In this document: piece after piece, positions 17,321 to 25,532 of the stretch
Numbering within the stretch: the stretch's first letter is position 1
How the letters are laid out: the number at the start of each line of letters is the position of its first letter
NCBI RefSeq assembly: GCF_032102965.1
Contig: NZ_CP134880.1
Location: forward strand, 2,480,001 to 2,544,000
Reading direction: 5' to 3'
DNA from: Demequina capsici
GTDB taxonomy: Bacteria; Actinomycetota; Actinomycetes; Actinomycetales; Demequinaceae
Length of the DNA stretch: 64,000 nt
Program-made: the position numbers and the translations under genes
Notes under the pieces: model-generated
What the model was told of the DNA's origin: nothing
Databases searched by the model: none
What the model saw: only the letters and a program-made list of their open reading frames with translations

Positions 17321-18529
17321 ATGACCACCGAGATCGACGCAGGCCTCGCCGCCAAGGTCGCCCAGCACATCGACGAGGACCGCCTCGTCCGCCTCGTCCA
17401 GGAGGTGTGCCGGATCCCCAGCATCCTCGGCGAGGAAGGCCCCCTGGCCACCTACCTGGCAGGCGTCATGAACGACTCCGGCTTCGCGGGCGTCGAGCTC
17501 CAGCCCGTGATCGGTGACCGGCCCAACGCGATCGGCCACCTCGACTTCGGCACCGGCGACGGCCCCAACGTGGTCCTCACCGGCCACATGGACACCAAGC
17601 CCGTGTCCCACGGCTGGGAGGTCAGCCAGCCCTTCTCCGGCGACCTCATCGACGGCTCGATCTACGGTCACGGCATCATGGACATGAAGGCCGCGCTCGT
17701 CTGCCAGATCATCGCGATGGAGGCGCTGCGCGCCTCAGGCCTCGAGCTCGACGGCCGAGTCTCGTTCGCCGCCGTCTCCGACCACATGGGCGACCAGACC
17801 GGCGCCATCACCTACTTCAAGGAGCACCCCGGCGACCTCTGCGTCCTCGGCGAGCTCTCGGACAACGAGATCTTCCTGGGTCACCGCGGCCGCTACTACT
17901 ACGACATCATCGTCCGCGGCATCTCCGCCCACACCTGCCACAAGCCGCTCGCCGTCAACGCGAACATGCTCGCCGCGCATGCGATCATCGAGCTCGACCA
18001 GTCCAAGCTCGAGCCGCAGCTGGAGGAATGGGTGACGGAGCTCTTCGGCCCTGAGACGTACATGTCGCCCGGCCGCGTCTACGGCGGCCTTCCGCCGGGC
18101 GGCCCGTCGATGATCCCCGACGAGTGCGTCATCCGCGTCGACTGCCGCCCTCAGCCGGGCGTCACGCTCGAGGAGGTGCGCGCCGAGATCGACCGCTGCC
18201 TCGCCAAGGCGAAGGAGCGGGAGCCCCGCTTCGAGGCCGAGGTCGTGCTGGCCGACGTCAAGTCCGGCTACCTCGCCGAGCCCGAGGCCAAGGTCACGAT
18301 GCTGATGCGCGAGGCCGTCGAGTCCGTCCGCGGCGAGAAGGCCGAGCTCCAGGTCGCAGGCTGGCTGGGCGACACCGCCAGCTTCGGCGGCGACATCCCC
18401 ACGATCATCTTCGGCCCTGGCGGAGAGCCCGTCTACTGCCCCGACGAGCACCTGTCGATCGACGACATCGTGGAGGCCACCAAGGTCTACGCCACGTTCG
18501 CCGCGCTCGCGCTCACCGCGGAGTCCTGA
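17321..18529 (+). CDS. M20-family metal-dependent amidohydrolase (ArgE/DapE/YlmB-like)
   Basis: M20 enzymes hydrolyse N-acyl and peptide bonds with a two-metal centre; one member, YlmB, deformylates the formylaminopyrimidine of the thiamine salvage path. The 402-residue protein shows LTGHMDTKP (His89, Asp91) and YGHGIMDMKAAL (Asp121), and a lid domain beginning around GHRGRYYYDIIVRGISAH. Where most members carry a Glu-Glu pair (base and ligand), it has VSDHMG, that is Asp154-His155, so metal binding or reactivity may differ. The ATG at 17321 has GAGAGGA upstream. It is first gene of a five-gene operon. A deformylase or deacylase role on an imported pyrimidine is a reasonable guess, not shown. 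Confidence 0.85.
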   Translation: MTTEIDAGLAAKVAQHIDEDRLVRLVQEVCRIPSILGEEGPLATYLAGVMNDSGFAGVELQPVIGDRPNAIGHLDFGTGDGPNVVLTGHMDTKPVSHGWEVSQPFSGDLIDGSIYGHGIMDMKAALVCQIIAMEALRASGLELDGRVSFAAVSDHMGDQTGAITYFKEHPGDLCVLGELSDNEIFLGHRGRYYYDIIVRGISAHTCHKPLAVNANMLAAHAIIELDQSKLEPQLEEWVTELFGPETYMSPGRVYGGLPPGGPSMIPDECVIRVDCRPQPGVTLEEVRAEIDRCLAKAKEREPRFEAEVVLADVKSGYLAEPEAKVTMLMREAVESVRGEKAELQVAGWLGDTASFGGDIPTIIFGPGGEPVYCPDEHLSIDDIVEATKVYATFAALALTAES

Positions 18530-19530
18530 TGCGCGCTGGCGTCGCCCTCCAACCCGTCTACCCGTCCGACCAGTTCGGAGATCTGGTCGAGCGGATCGAG
18601 GGCCTCGGCTTCGACGAGTTCTGGCTCACCGACTCCTCGCTGCACTCGCGGTACAGCTACATGTACCTCACGATCGCGGCGATGAGGACGAGCCGGATGA
18701 CGCTGGGAACGGCCGTGACCAACCCGGTCACGCGCCACCCTGCGCTCGCCGCCGTCGCCGCCACCACGCTCGACGAGATCTCCGGAGGGCGCGCCATCAT
18801 GGGCATCGGTGCGGGAGACCGCCCGCTCCTCGCGCTCGGCCACAAGCCCGCGCGGCTCCAGCAGCTCGAGGACTCGATCCACGCCATGCGAGCGCTGTGG
18901 ACGGGCGAGCACGTCACGTTCAAGGGCGCCGGCTTCGAGCTGGACGACGCGCACATGCGCTTCGACGTGCCCGCGGACATCCCCGTGTACGTCTCGGCCT
19001 CAGGTCCCAGGACGCTCGAGATGGCGGGACGCGTCGCCGACGGCGTCGTGCTCCTGGCAGGTCTGCACCCCGACGGCCTGACGTACGCGCTCGAGCACAT
19101 CGACCGCGGCGTCGAGGCCGCGGGACGCAGCGAGCGTCCCCAGATCTCGGTCTTCGCCTACGGCGAGATCAACGAGGACGAGGACAAGGCGCTCGCATCC
19201 GCGCGCACGATCGCCGCATGGTTCCCCCAGACCGCACCCATGTACTGCGAGATCGCCGGCCTCGACAAGGAGCTGATCGCGCGTGTGCAACGCGAGTACT
19301 CCGGCGGCGAGTTCCAGGAAGCCGGCAAGGTCGCAGAGATGCTGCCCGACGACTTCGTGCGGCGCATGGCTCTCGCAGGCAACCGTGCGTCCGTGCTGGA
19401 GCACATGCGCACGCTCGAAGGCCTGGGCGTCGACTGCATGACGCTCTTCCCGATCGGCGGCGACATCCACACGCGCACGGCCACGATCGAGGCCTTCGCG
19501 CAGTGCGTGGACGACTTCCGCGCGGAGTGA
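18529..19530 (+). CDS. F420-type luciferase-like oxidoreductase (Mer-like)
   Basis: Member of the single-component LLM family that commonly uses coenzyme F420 for hydride transfer to or from an organic substrate. The 333-residue protein has FDEFWLTDSSLHSRYSYM, TLGTAVTNPVTRHPALAA, GRAIMGIGAGDR and VYVSASGPRTLEMAGRVADG, with the GxGxG-like and bulge-region features of F420 binders. Its ATG overlaps the M20 stop (TGATG). Genes for F420 biosynthesis and F420-reducing Fgd lie about 6 kb downstream, which supports F420 rather than FMN. A ring-reducing or ring-oxidising step in the pathway is likely; the substrate is unknown. Confidence 0.82.
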   Translation: MRAGVALQPVYPSDQFGDLVERIEGLGFDEFWLTDSSLHSRYSYMYLTIAAMRTSRMTLGTAVTNPVTRHPALAAVAATTLDEISGGRAIMGIGAGDRPLLALGHKPARLQQLEDSIHAMRALWTGEHVTFKGAGFELDDAHMRFDVPADIPVYVSASGPRTLEMAGRVADGVVLLAGLHPDGLTYALEHIDRGVEAAGRSERPQISVFAYGEINEDEDKALASARTIAAWFPQTAPMYCEIAGLDKELIARVQREYSGGEFQEAGKVAEMLPDDFVRRMALAGNRASVLEHMRTLEGLGVDCMTLFPIGGDIHTRTATIEAFAQCVDDFRAE

Positions 19531-19534
19531 GGCG

Positions 19535-20518
19535 ATGACCGTGCTGACACCGCTGCCCGACCGCACCGTCTCCCGGGTGCTCGACACCTGCCTCGGCGTC
19601 GCACCGGGCGAGAAGGTCGTCGTGCTCACCGACCCCGGGAGCGACCCCGCGGTCGTCGCCGGGATCGTCGCGGGGCTCGAGGATCGACGCGCGATCGCCT
19701 TGGTGCGTGCGCTCCCTGAGATCCCGATGCCAGGCGCCGAGCCCCCGGCACCGATCGCCGCCGACCTGGCCGATGCGGCGGCGGGCATCGAGCTCACGAC
19801 GGCGTTCATCGGCTCGAGCCGCGCGCGGCAGGAGGCGTGCCGCCAGGGCACCCGGTACGTGAGCATGCCCGCCGTGATCGCAGACACCTTCCGGCTCGGA
19901 GGCCCGTACGACGTGGACTTCGACGCGATCGCCACGACGGTGCGCCGCCTGGCCCGCGCATGGGAGGAGGCCGACACCTTTCGCATCACCACGCCGGCCG
20001 GCACCGATCTGCACGGATCCGTGCGCGGGCGGAAGGGGCGCGCGCTCACCGGCGTCGCCCGGGAGCCCGGGTCGTACATGGCCCCTCCTGACATCGAGTC
20101 GGGCACCGCGCCGGTCGAGCTGTCGTCGCACGGCACCGTCGTGATCGACGGCGACTTCCTCTTCATGGGTCCCGGACCCGTCGCCGCGCCGGTGTCGCTC
20201 GACATCCGCGACGGCGCGCTCTTCGCGACCGAGGGCTCCGAGGCGTCCCGCCTGCTCGAGATGATGGCGCGCGTCGACGACCCCCGCATGGTGAACCTGG
20301 CGGAGGTCTCCGTCGGGCTGAACCCGCGGGGCTCCGTCTGCTCGGTCCCGATGGAGACCGAGTCGACCAAGGGCAGCGCGCACATCGCCTTCGGCAACTC
20401 GATCGCCTACGGCGGCACCGTGGACGCGGCAGCGCACCTCGACTGCGTGATGCGCGACGCGACGGTCCACCTGGACGGCGTGCCCCGCATCGTCGCCGGC
20501 GAGCTCGTCGAGCCCTGA
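19535..20518 (+). CDS. M29/NicX-like metalloprotein (leucyl-aminopeptidase-type fold)
   Basis: The protein (327 residues) belongs to the family that contains M29 aminopeptidases and the iron enzyme 2,5-dihydroxypyridine 5,6-dioxygenase (NicX). Visible family residues are the Glu in NLAEVSVGLNPRG, the His in GSAHIAFGNS and the His-x-Asp pair in AAHLDCVMRDATVHLDG, which in both relatives bind metal. It is shorter at the N-terminus than typical M29 aminopeptidases. Four bases separate it from the preceding gene. In a cluster for a nitrogen heterocycle, ring cleavage or hydrolysis of an acyclic amide is more likely than peptide trimming, but sequence alone does not decide. Confidence 0.72.
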   Translation: MTVLTPLPDRTVSRVLDTCLGVAPGEKVVVLTDPGSDPAVVAGIVAGLEDRRAIALVRALPEIPMPGAEPPAPIAADLADAAAGIELTTAFIGSSRARQEACRQGTRYVSMPAVIADTFRLGGPYDVDFDAIATTVRRLARAWEEADTFRITTPAGTDLHGSVRGRKGRALTGVAREPGSYMAPPDIESGTAPVELSSHGTVVIDGDFLFMGPGPVAAPVSLDIRDGALFATEGSEASRLLEMMARVDDPRMVNLAEVSVGLNPRGSVCSVPMETESTKGSAHIAFGNSIAYGGTVDAAAHLDCVMRDATVHLDGVPRIVAGELVEP

Positions 20519-20564
20519 CCACACCCCCTCCCCGCCAGTCCCCAGCCAGAGATGAGGCACACCC

Positions 20565-21653
20565 ATGCCGGCACCCACCTTCGAAGAGCTCCTCGCGCGG
20601 CCCACGCTCGCGTGGATGGGGCAGAACACCACCCACCTCGAGCCGCCCGCCGCGGTGGTCGCGGCGATGACGGCAAGCGTCGCGTCGCGGGAGTTCCAGC
20701 TCTATGCGCCGCCGCTCGGCTTCGAGCGGCTCCGTGAGCTGATCCTCGAGGACCTCGGTCTCGCCGAGGCCGACGCGTGGGTGACCGACGGCGCCGTGGG
20801 CGGCCTCTACCACCTGTGCACGGTGCTCGCTCCGGAGATCTCGCAGCTCATCACCTCCGACCCCGGCTGGCCGTGGCCCGGCAGGTTCGTCGGGATCGGC
20901 GGACGGCCCCTCACCGTGCTCGACGTGTACGACCAGCCGGGCGCGAAGCTCTCCGCTGCCCAGATCGCCGAGGTCATCGAGCCTCGCAGCCTGATCTACC
21001 TGATCGATCCGCTGAACCCGCTCGGCAGCCTCTACTCGCGCTCGGAGCTGGAGGCGATCGTCGCCCTGGCGCGCGAGACGGAGTCGTACATCGTCCACGA
21101 CTGCACGTACCGGCACTTCGCCGAGGGGCACAGCCTGGTGGCCGAGCTCTACCCGGAGCGCACCTTCACCACCTACAGCTTCTCCAAGTGGCTTGGCCTC
21201 GCGGGACTGCGCCTGGGAGCGGTCGTCGCCGCGCCCGAGCTGCTCACCCGCCTCACGGCCGTGCCCGCCAACCCGCTGGGCGCACCGATCCTCGCGCAGC
21301 GCGCGGCGATCGCAGGACTCGAGGGCCGCGGGCCGTGGCTCCAGATGCTGCGCGAGGTGAACCGGCGCAACATCGCCGCCGTCGAGAGGGTGGTGGCCGA
21401 CACCGGGTTCGGCTCGATCGTCGTCTCCCCGTCGCAGGCGAACTTCCTCGCCGTGGACGTCTCCGCGACCGGGCTGCACTCCGAGGAGGTCTGCGCCAGG
21501 GTGCTCGCGCAGGACGTGTTCATCAGGCCGGGCACCTACCAGTCGCCGCATTTCGGCGCACGGTTCGTCAAGATCTCCACCTCCGTGCCCGAGCACTGGG
21601 TGGACCGCTTCAGCGAGGCGTGGACCACGCTGGCGCAGGAGGCGGCGCGATGA
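20565..21653 (+). CDS. PLP-dependent fold-type I aminotransferase
   Basis: Class I/II aminotransferase-like enzyme of 362 residues. The PLP lysine is in TYSFSKWLGLAGLRLG, the cofactor-contacting Asp region reads VHDCTYRHFAEG and the phosphate-binding area DPLNPLGSLYSR replaces the common NPxNPTG, so it keeps the fold but with altered active-site loops. The C-terminal substrate arginine is probably the one in ARFVKIS. The ATG at 20565 starts 46 bp after the preceding gene. It is the fourth gene of the M20 operon. It may transaminate a beta-amino acid or malonate-semialdehyde-like product late in ring degradation; this is inferred from context. Confidence 0.85.
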   Translation: MPAPTFEELLARPTLAWMGQNTTHLEPPAAVVAAMTASVASREFQLYAPPLGFERLRELILEDLGLAEADAWVTDGAVGGLYHLCTVLAPEISQLITSDPGWPWPGRFVGIGGRPLTVLDVYDQPGAKLSAAQIAEVIEPRSLIYLIDPLNPLGSLYSRSELEAIVALARETESYIVHDCTYRHFAEGHSLVAELYPERTFTTYSFSKWLGLAGLRLGAVVAAPELLTRLTAVPANPLGAPILAQRAAIAGLEGRGPWLQMLREVNRRNIAAVERVVADTGFGSIVVSPSQANFLAVDVSATGLHSEEVCARVLAQDVFIRPGTYQSPHFGARFVKISTSVPEHWVDRFSEAWTTLAQEAAR

Positions 21654-23089
21654 CGGGGTTCCGAGAGCTCGAGCTGGCCGAGTACCAGGCACTCTCCGGC
21701 GTCGAGTTGGGGCGGATGGTCGCCGCGCGTGAGGTCTCGCCCGTCCACCTGGCCGAGTCCGCGCTCGAGCTGGCGGCGCGTGACGACGCCGATCTCAACG
21801 CGTACGTCGAGCTGCGCCGTGACGCCGCGCTCGCCGAGGCGTCCCAGCTCGAGGCTGAGGCACGCGACGGGCGCGTGAGGAGCGCGCTCCACGGCGTGCC
21901 GATCGCGTCGAAGGACAACATGCCGATCATCGGCGAGCCGTGCCTCAAGGGCTCCCGCACCTCCGCGGCGAAGCCCTCGACCTACGCCGCGCCGATGGTC
22001 GAGCGCCTGCAGGCGGCGGGCGCGGTGATCATCGGCCGCACCACGACGCCGGAGTTCGGCTGGAAGGGCACCGGCATCTCGCCGCTGACCGGGGTGACCC
22101 GCAACCCGTGGGACACGTCGCGGAACTCGGGCGGCTCGTCCGCCGGCTCCGGCTCGACGGTGGGCGCCGGCGCCGTGCCGATCGCGACCGGGTCCGACGC
22201 GGGCGGCTCGATCCGCATCCCTGCGGCGTTCTGCGGAGCGGTGGGCCTCAAGCCCACGCTCAGCGCGATCCCGGTGTGGCCCGGCACCGCCAACGAGTCT
22301 CTCTCGCACGCAGGACCGATCACGCGCTCCGTCGCGGACGCGCGGGCGGTGCTCGAGATCACCGCCGGTCCCGACCCTCGCGACCCGCAGTCGTTCTTCG
22401 CGACGCCTGCCGCCCGTACGCTCACGGGACACCTGAGGATCGGCGTCGTGCGCGCGCCGTTCGGCATCGCGCCGTCGTCGGAGGTCTCGGAGCGGCTCGA
22501 GCCCACGCTCTCCGCGCTGCGCGGCTGGACCGCCCAGGGCACGCTCGTCGAGGACGTCGATGTCGCGACCGCGGTGCCTCGAGAGGTGTTCGAGCGCCTG
22601 TGGGTCTCGGGGCGGGGGCTCACGTTCGCGGAGCTCATCGAGGACAGGGGCGATGCCATGGACCCCGGGCTGACGCGGCTCCTGCCGCTCGCGCGCGAGT
22701 ACGACGTCGCCGACTACCTGGAGGGCCTGCAACTGCGCCGCGCCTTCAACGCGGAGATGTTCACCCTCCTGGAACGGTACGACGCCCTGATCATGCCGAC
22801 CATGCCGCTCGTGGCCTTCGGCGCGGATCAGGAGGTCCCGGCCGGCGGCGAGGCCGACGCGAAGCTCCCCTGGATCACGTGGACGCCCTACACGTATCCG
22901 TTCAACATCACGGGCCAGCCGGCCGTCACCGTGCCGGTGGACCTGGGGCCGGGCCGACTCCCTGTCGGGCTCCAGGTCGTCGGTGGTTGGGCGCGCGACC
23001 TCCTGGTGCTCGACGTCGCCGAGCGGCTCGAGCTCCTGACGGCTCCCACCCTGGAGCGGACCGTCGCGTCCGTCGCACTACGCGCGTGA
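21650..23089 (+). CDS. Amidase-signature family amidase
   Basis: Hydrolyses an amide with the Ser-cisSer-Lys triad. In this 479-residue protein the lysine is in VPIASKDNMPI, the cis-serine in the RNSGGSSAGSGS segment and the nucleophile in GSDAGGSIRIPAAF, so all catalytic elements are present. The ATG overlaps the aminotransferase stop as ATGA. It ends the M20 operon and its 3' end overlaps the convergent deaminase gene by 12 bp. Amidases of this family appear at the end of many N-heterocycle pathways, releasing ammonia from an opened ring; that role fits but is not proven. Confidence 0.9.
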   Translation: MTGFRELELAEYQALSGVELGRMVAAREVSPVHLAESALELAARDDADLNAYVELRRDAALAEASQLEAEARDGRVRSALHGVPIASKDNMPIIGEPCLKGSRTSAAKPSTYAAPMVERLQAAGAVIIGRTTTPEFGWKGTGISPLTGVTRNPWDTSRNSGGSSAGSGSTVGAGAVPIATGSDAGGSIRIPAAFCGAVGLKPTLSAIPVWPGTANESLSHAGPITRSVADARAVLEITAGPDPRDPQSFFATPAARTLTGHLRIGVVRAPFGIAPSSEVSERLEPTLSALRGWTAQGTLVEDVDVATAVPREVFERLWVSGRGLTFAELIEDRGDAMDPGLTRLLPLAREYDVADYLEGLQLRRAFNAEMFTLLERYDALIMPTMPLVAFGADQEVPAGGEADAKLPWITWTPYTYPFNITGQPAVTVPVDLGPGRLPVGLQVVGGWARDLLVLDVAERLELLTAPTLERTVASVALRA

Positions 23090-24388
23090 GAAGGCCGCGG
23101 CCATGGAGCTGCGCAGGTTCGCCTTGATCTCCCGCTCGTCGACACGGGTGAGCTCGCCGTTCAGCATGACGAACTCGCCGGCCACCATCGTCGAGGCGAC
23201 GTCGTTGCCGTTCGCGTGGTTCGTCACGAACGACGCGACGGAGCCGAAGTCCGTGGCGTCCATCATGGCGAACTTCATCTGGTCGACGTCGAGCAGGATC
23301 AGGTCCGCCAGCATGCCGGCGGCGAGCGTGCCGGTGTCCTGGCCGAGCGCCTTCGATCCGTTGACGGTCGCCATCTCGAGCGCTTCGTACGACGAGCGGA
23401 CGGAGATGTCCGCTGCCGTCGCGCGGTGCAGGTAGGTCGACCACCGCATGGCCTCGAACATGTCCTGCATGAACGACGCATCGGTGCCCATGCCGACGTT
23501 GATGCCGGCGGCGCGGAAGTCGTTCATGCGCGCGACGCCGTTCCCGAGGAACGAGTTGGACGCCGGGTTGTGGGAGATGTGCGCGCCGGTCTCGGCGACC
23601 ATCTGGATCTCGCGGTCATCGAGGTGCACGCAGTGCGCGGCGACCACGTCGGGGCCCAGGAATCCGAGCTCGTACGCGAGCTCGGTGGGGCGCTTCCCGA
23701 AGCGTGCGAGGCTGTTCTCCACCTCGGACATCGCCTCGTTCAGGTGGATGTGGATGCCTGCGCCCAGCTCGGTGGCGGCGGCGCGCACGTCGGAGAGGAT
23801 CGCGTCAGAGGCGCACGGCAGCCATTCGATGCCGAAGGCCACCTTGACGAGCCCGTTCTGCGTGCCATGGGCCGCCTTGAAGGCGTCGATGTTGTCCTGG
23901 ATCGTGTCGATCCCCGTCTCGGGGGTGGCGATCTCATTGGAGAGCGTCGCGCGGATCCCGACGCCTCCGGCGGCACGCGCACGCGCCTCGGTCTGCACGT
24001 ACATGTCGTTGACGCTGGTGTTGCCGAAGCGGATCGCCTCGGCGTAGCAGGCCATGGAGGCCCAGTAGACCTCGTCGGGGCGGAGCTGACCGATGAACGG
24101 GTACCAGTCGTCGAAGAGCGTGTCCCACATGGGACGACGGTCGCTCTCGGCGGTGAACTCGCCGGTGGCTCGCCCCAGGTCCACGTGGTAGTGGAGGTTC
24201 ACCAGGCCGGGCATCACGACCTTCCGCGACGCGTCGACGATGCGGTCCCCCGGCTCGGGCACGAGCTCGGACGCGGGCCCGGTCCACGCGATCCGGTCGC
24301 CATCGATGACGACCGCGCCGTCGGCGTGGAAGGGGGCGGAGGGGTCGAGGGTGAGCACCGCGCCACCCTTGATGACGGTTCTTGCCAT
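23078..24388 (-). CDS. Amidohydrolase-superfamily deaminase, SAH/MTA deaminase-like (copy 2)
   Basis: Paralogue of the deaminase at 8193-9512, with the same metal-site motifs: LHYHVDLG, HIHLNEAMSEVENS, AAHCVHLDD, HNPASNSFLGNG and VGMGTDASFMQDM. The region after the first motif differs from copy 1, and the Asn-Ser insertion after the last Asp of copy 1 (ECNNSGDM) is missing, so the two probably bind different ring substituents. The start at 24388 (436 residues) is fixed by the match MARTVIKGGAVLTLD to the family and by GGAG upstream; the frame stays open further upstream without support. It is a single gene, convergent with the amidase, with its own promoter. Confidence 0.87.
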   Translation of the reverse strand: MARTVIKGGAVLTLDPSAPFHADGAVVIDGDRIAWTGPASELVPEPGDRIVDASRKVVMPGLVNLHYHVDLGRATGEFTAESDRRPMWDTLFDDWYPFIGQLRPDEVYWASMACYAEAIRFGNTSVNDMYVQTEARARAAGGVGIRATLSNEIATPETGIDTIQDNIDAFKAAHGTQNGLVKVAFGIEWLPCASDAILSDVRAAATELGAGIHIHLNEAMSEVENSLARFGKRPTELAYELGFLGPDVVAAHCVHLDDREIQMVAETGAHISHNPASNSFLGNGVARMNDFRAAGINVGMGTDASFMQDMFEAMRWSTYLHRATAADISVRSSYEALEMATVNGSKALGQDTGTLAAGMLADLILLDVDQMKFAMMDATDFGSVASFVTNHANGNDVASTMVAGEFVMLNGELTRVDEREIKANLRSSMAAAFSRA

Positions 24389-24426
24389 GTGACGGACTCC
24401 AGGGTCGGGGACAGGGGTCCCTAGAT

Positions 24427-24455
24427 AAGATATGAGACACAAGTCATCGCCGCAA
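24427..24455 (-). promoter_or_regulatory. Promoter of deaminase copy 2 with a partial AGAT/TCTCAT operator match
   Basis: On the minus strand TTGCGG (24450-24455) and TATCTT (24427-24432) are 17 bp apart. The -10 is embedded in TCTCATATCTTAT, which shares TCTCATAT and the ATAAGA half with the operators at 9.56, 16.33 and 17.28 kb but is not the full palindrome. The upstream GTTA-N8-TAAC site seen at the other three promoters is absent. Confidence 0.42.
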
Positions 24456-24516
24456 GACCCTGGCGCACATGTGTCCATCACGCGCCGCCGCCGCGAGCGC
24501 GCCGCCCCGCGACGAG

Positions 24517-25476
24517 CTAGAGGCTCCCCGCCAGCGCGAGCGCGTCGCGCGCCAGCGTCTGCGCGGCCTCCGCCTCCGTCATCCACAGCGGGACCGCCCT
24601 GGCCGTGATCCCCCGCGTCGCGAGCTCCCCCACCTCGTGCGCGTCGACCAGGTCCACGAGCCATCCATCGAGGACGCCGCCGTCCGATCGGGCGCCGTAG
24701 CGCCGCGCCACCGCCGCGGCATCGGTCGCCGTGCCGACCGCCGTGAGGCACGCGTCGGCCATGCCCCTCACGACGGAGCCGCCGATGATCGGCGAGACGC
24801 CGACGACCGGAGCCGACGTGGACGCGAGCGCCTCGCGGATCCCCGGGACCGACAGAATCGGACCGATCGACACGACCGGGTTGGACGGCGCGAACAGCAC
24901 CGCGTCAGCCTCGAGGACGGCCTCGACGACGCCGGGCGCAGGGACCGCCTCCGCGGCCCCGCGGATGTCGAACCCCAGCGCAGGCAGCTTCGCGCGATGC
25001 CGGGTCCACCATTCCTGGAAGTGCATCGTGCCCTCGCCCGTGACGACGTGGGTCTCGACCTCGTCGTCGGTCATCGGCATCAGCTCCGCGCCCAGATCCC
25101 AGCGCGAGGTCAGCCGCGCGACCGCCTCCGACAGCGGCGCCCCCTCGCGCAGCAGGGAGGTGCGCGCGATGTGCATCCCCAGGTCGAGGTCGCCCAGCGT
25201 GAACCAGGGCCAGCCGATGCCCCACGCGTGCAGTTCCGCCGACACCCTCTCTGTCTCCCCGATCCGGCCCCAGCCACGCTGCTCGTCGTTGACGCCGGCC
25301 AGCGTGTACGTCACGGAGTCCAGATCCGGGCAGATCCTCAGCCCCGCCATCCACATGTCGTCGGCGGTGTTCACGATCACACGGATCCTCATGCCCTGAC
25401 CCGCGGCAGCGTCCCTCAGCGCGCGGGTGAACCGCGCACCCCCCACCCCGCCCGACAGCACGACGACGTCCTTCAC
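24517..25476 (-). CDS. cofD: 2-phospho-L-lactate transferase (F420 biosynthesis)
   Basis: CofD/FbiA joins the phospholactyl (or phosphoenolpyruvyl) moiety from its GPP-activated form to FO, giving F420-0 or its dehydro form. The 319-residue protein has VVVLSGGVGGARFTRAL at the N-terminus, VIVNTADDMWMAGLRICPDLD, FAPSNPVVSIGPIL and GVSPIIGGSVVRGMAD, all family signatures. It starts at GTG 25476 with AGGAGG upstream. It is divergent from cofC with 56 bp between them, and no other gene shares its transcript. Confidence 0.95.
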   Translation of the reverse strand: MKDVVVLSGGVGGARFTRALRDAAAGQGMRIRVIVNTADDMWMAGLRICPDLDSVTYTLAGVNDEQRGWGRIGETERVSAELHAWGIGWPWFTLGDLDLGMHIARTSLLREGAPLSEAVARLTSRWDLGAELMPMTDDEVETHVVTGEGTMHFQEWWTRHRAKLPALGFDIRGAAEAVPAPGVVEAVLEADAVLFAPSNPVVSIGPILSVPGIREALASTSAPVVGVSPIIGGSVVRGMADACLTAVGTATDAAAVARRYGARSDGGVLDGWLVDLVDAHEVGELATRGITARAVPLWMTEAEAAQTLARDALALAGSL

Positions 25477-25519
25477 CTGGGCCCTCCTGACCGCGGACCG
25501 ACGCGTCCCGTCGGCTCCC

Positions 25520-25525
25520 TAGACT
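25520..25525 (+). promoter_or_regulatory. -10 element for leaderless cofC transcript
   Basis: TAGACT lies exactly seven bases before the cofC ATG, and no Shine-Dalgarno is present. This is the usual spacing for leaderless mRNAs in actinobacteria. The same TANNNT-N7-ATG layout precedes the FHA gene, the thioesterase gene and the exporter ATPase gene in this window. Confidence 0.55.
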
Positions 25526-25532
25526 GACGAGT

